64,000 nt of DNA, taken from contig OX419762.1 of assembly GCA_948567375.1 (NCBI GenBank), positions 29,703,465-29,767,464 of the forward strand. Reading direction: 5' to 3'. Source of the stretch: Lunularia cruciata (taxonomy: Eukaryota > Streptophyta > Marchantiopsida > Lunulariales > Lunulariaceae). This document shows, piece after piece, positions 62,653 to 64,000 of this stretch; the stretch's first letter is position 1, and each line of letters begins with the position of its first letter. Position numbers and translations under genes: made by a program. A model generated the notes under the pieces. The model did no database searches and had not been told where the DNA came from. It worked only from the letters and a program-made list of their open reading frames with translations.

Positions 62653-63885
62653 GGTATTAGAGTAAGAATGGGATGGATGAAGTCTATAGATCACTAAATC
62701 CATTTGCATCCAAACTACTAGGATTTCTATATCCATGAAGTACCAAAGTTTCATTTCATGTCATTTATCATTTCAAGCTTTGGGTAGAACCTTTTGAGTA
62801 CAATCACCTTGTCTGATGAACCATTGATTCATCTTATTGTAACTTAAAAGGAGCAGTGAACATGTTGCATTTGCATGTTAGCTAAGATAAATTTTAAGTA
62901 GATAGTTAGTAGAGTAAAAGTTATGGTGGCCATACCCAACATTATCATTGCTATGCAATAGAAAATTGAGCAAATTACTCAGTTGTTGGAAGAGAGAGAT
63001 CATCAACTACAAAGGCACATAGAAAGGGAGTAGCATTTCAAGAAGGAGAAGAGTATAAGTGATTTCTAAAGTTAAAGGGATTTGAAAGCAAGAATCTACC
63101 AAGTGTAGTAAAGACCTTTGTGTTTCATTGTGAATATAATTTTGAAGGTACAAATCTTAGGATGAATGAAGATTGCTTTTCTTGCCTTCAAGCCAATTAG
63201 ATAGAGTGGCAAAACTATGGTGGAAATTTTGGATGAAGCTTGGTTCACCTAGAATTGCCACCAAAAGTAATTTGTAGATCTAAACTTGACATGGGAAGAA
63301 TTCAAGAGAGCAATAATTAAGAGATTCTAAGTGGTGAATACTACACAAGTTCTACAAGATAGATAAGTAGAATTAAAGTAGATTGGTTTGGTGAAGAGCT
63401 AAATACTCCATTCCAAAACACTATAATGAAAATTCAAGGGAAACTAGACGGTGTTGCTTTGGATCTATTTTTGAGGGTCTAGAAATTGTGCACCAAATTA
63501 GAAGTAACTTTACACAAACCCAAACACTTAGAAGAAGCTATATAATTAGCTGAGAGCTTTGATTCCTTGGTTGTCACAACTTGGTCTCAACCTAAACTTT
63601 CATCAACCTACAAATAGACCACACATGGATGGAGAATCCATCACCAATGGAGATCAATGGCCTTCTAGATAGAGAATGATCATGAAAAAATAGTGGTTGA
63701 TCTATTATAGCCAAATCAGACATTACATTGGTAAATGTCTAATAATGAATGGATGACCTTGACCCATATCTCAAATGAAGTTCTTGGAGCATGAGGATCA
63801 AGGAAACAATCTAATAAGAGACATTGAGCCATTTACTAGGAACTTGATTTGTTCTAACAAGATTGAAAGCTCAACCTATGTGTGA
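62653..63885 (+). mobile_element. Pol-less derivative of the older chromovirus family, unit 2 (gag)
   Basis: After the PBS-like site it carries the gag homologous to 25.7-27.6 kb, including the zinc-knuckle remnant (about 63700-63760). It ends at the segment matching the gag-protease border, where the next LTR begins (TATGGAGTTAG at about 63890). The pol region is absent. Frames are broken by stops. Confidence 0.72.
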
Positions 63886-64000
63886 AAATATGGAGTTAGC
63901 ATATGAGTTAATAAAGGCTAGTGAGTTAGAAAATAGGCAAAATGAGCCAAGTATTTTAAATGTGCTAGAAGTATCTAGAACTTCTTAGTACTTTCTAAGT
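63886..64000 (+). repeat. Start of a third LTR (cut by the window edge)
   Basis: It matches the beginning of the older-family LTR (GGAGTTAGCATATG, then AAATAGGCAAAATGAGCC and CTAGAAGTATCTAG) and continues beyond the window. Confidence 0.7.

Overview
The window is nuclear DNA of a land plant, most likely a seed-free one (bryophyte, lycophyte or fern). The host inference rests on a compact, GT-AG-spliced thermospermine synthase gene of the plant ACL5 type with short introns, a plant UEV1/MMS2-type terminal exon, and chromodomain Ty3/gypsy elements primed by initiator tRNA-Met. I cannot name the species from sequence alone.

Layout. Positions 1-10.4 kb form a gene-bearing segment of near-balanced base composition. 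It holds the last exon of a ubiquitin-conjugating enzyme variant (+, 1422-1562), an unidentified open frame (-, about 6.6-7.0 kb) and a nine-exon ACL5-like gene (-, 7395-10228) that can be spliced exactly into 374 codons. From 10.4 to 23 kb the DNA is AT-rich and apparently non-genic, with degenerate tandem arrays (4.1, 13.9-14.8 and 16.9 kb) and an island at 15.4-16.3 kb with a 52-bp inverted repeat.

From 23 to 40 kb there is a readable stack of insertions. A decayed hAT-type transposase gene (-) is split by a chromovirus (+, 25262-38879, target duplication CTTAA). That chromovirus was hit by a solo LTR (26412-27153, duplication GTAAG), by a younger complete chromovirus in the opposite direction (27658-34241, two 738-bp LTRs) and by another solo LTR (about 37320-38011). 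40-47.6 kb is AT-rich decayed repeat DNA.

The most interesting object is the Ty3/gypsy element at 47627-58600 (-). Besides gag, protease, RT, RNase H and integrase it carries a complete DNMT3-type cytosine-5 DNA methyltransferase domain between protease and RT (motifs I, IV, VI, VIII and X in the canonical, non-DRM order). A full C4HC3 PHD finger sits at the end of the integrase, where chromoviruses have a chromodomain. The copy is dead: it has in-frame stops, frameshifts, a 124-bp tandem duplication just before motif I, and Lys in place of the integrase catalytic Glu. Its plan is still legible as a retroelement encoding both a DNA-methylation writer and a histone-reader fold.

58.6-64 kb holds two pol-less derivatives of the older chromovirus family, arranged LTR-gag-LTR-gag-LTR. 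The central LTR is interrupted by an old solo LTR of the younger family.
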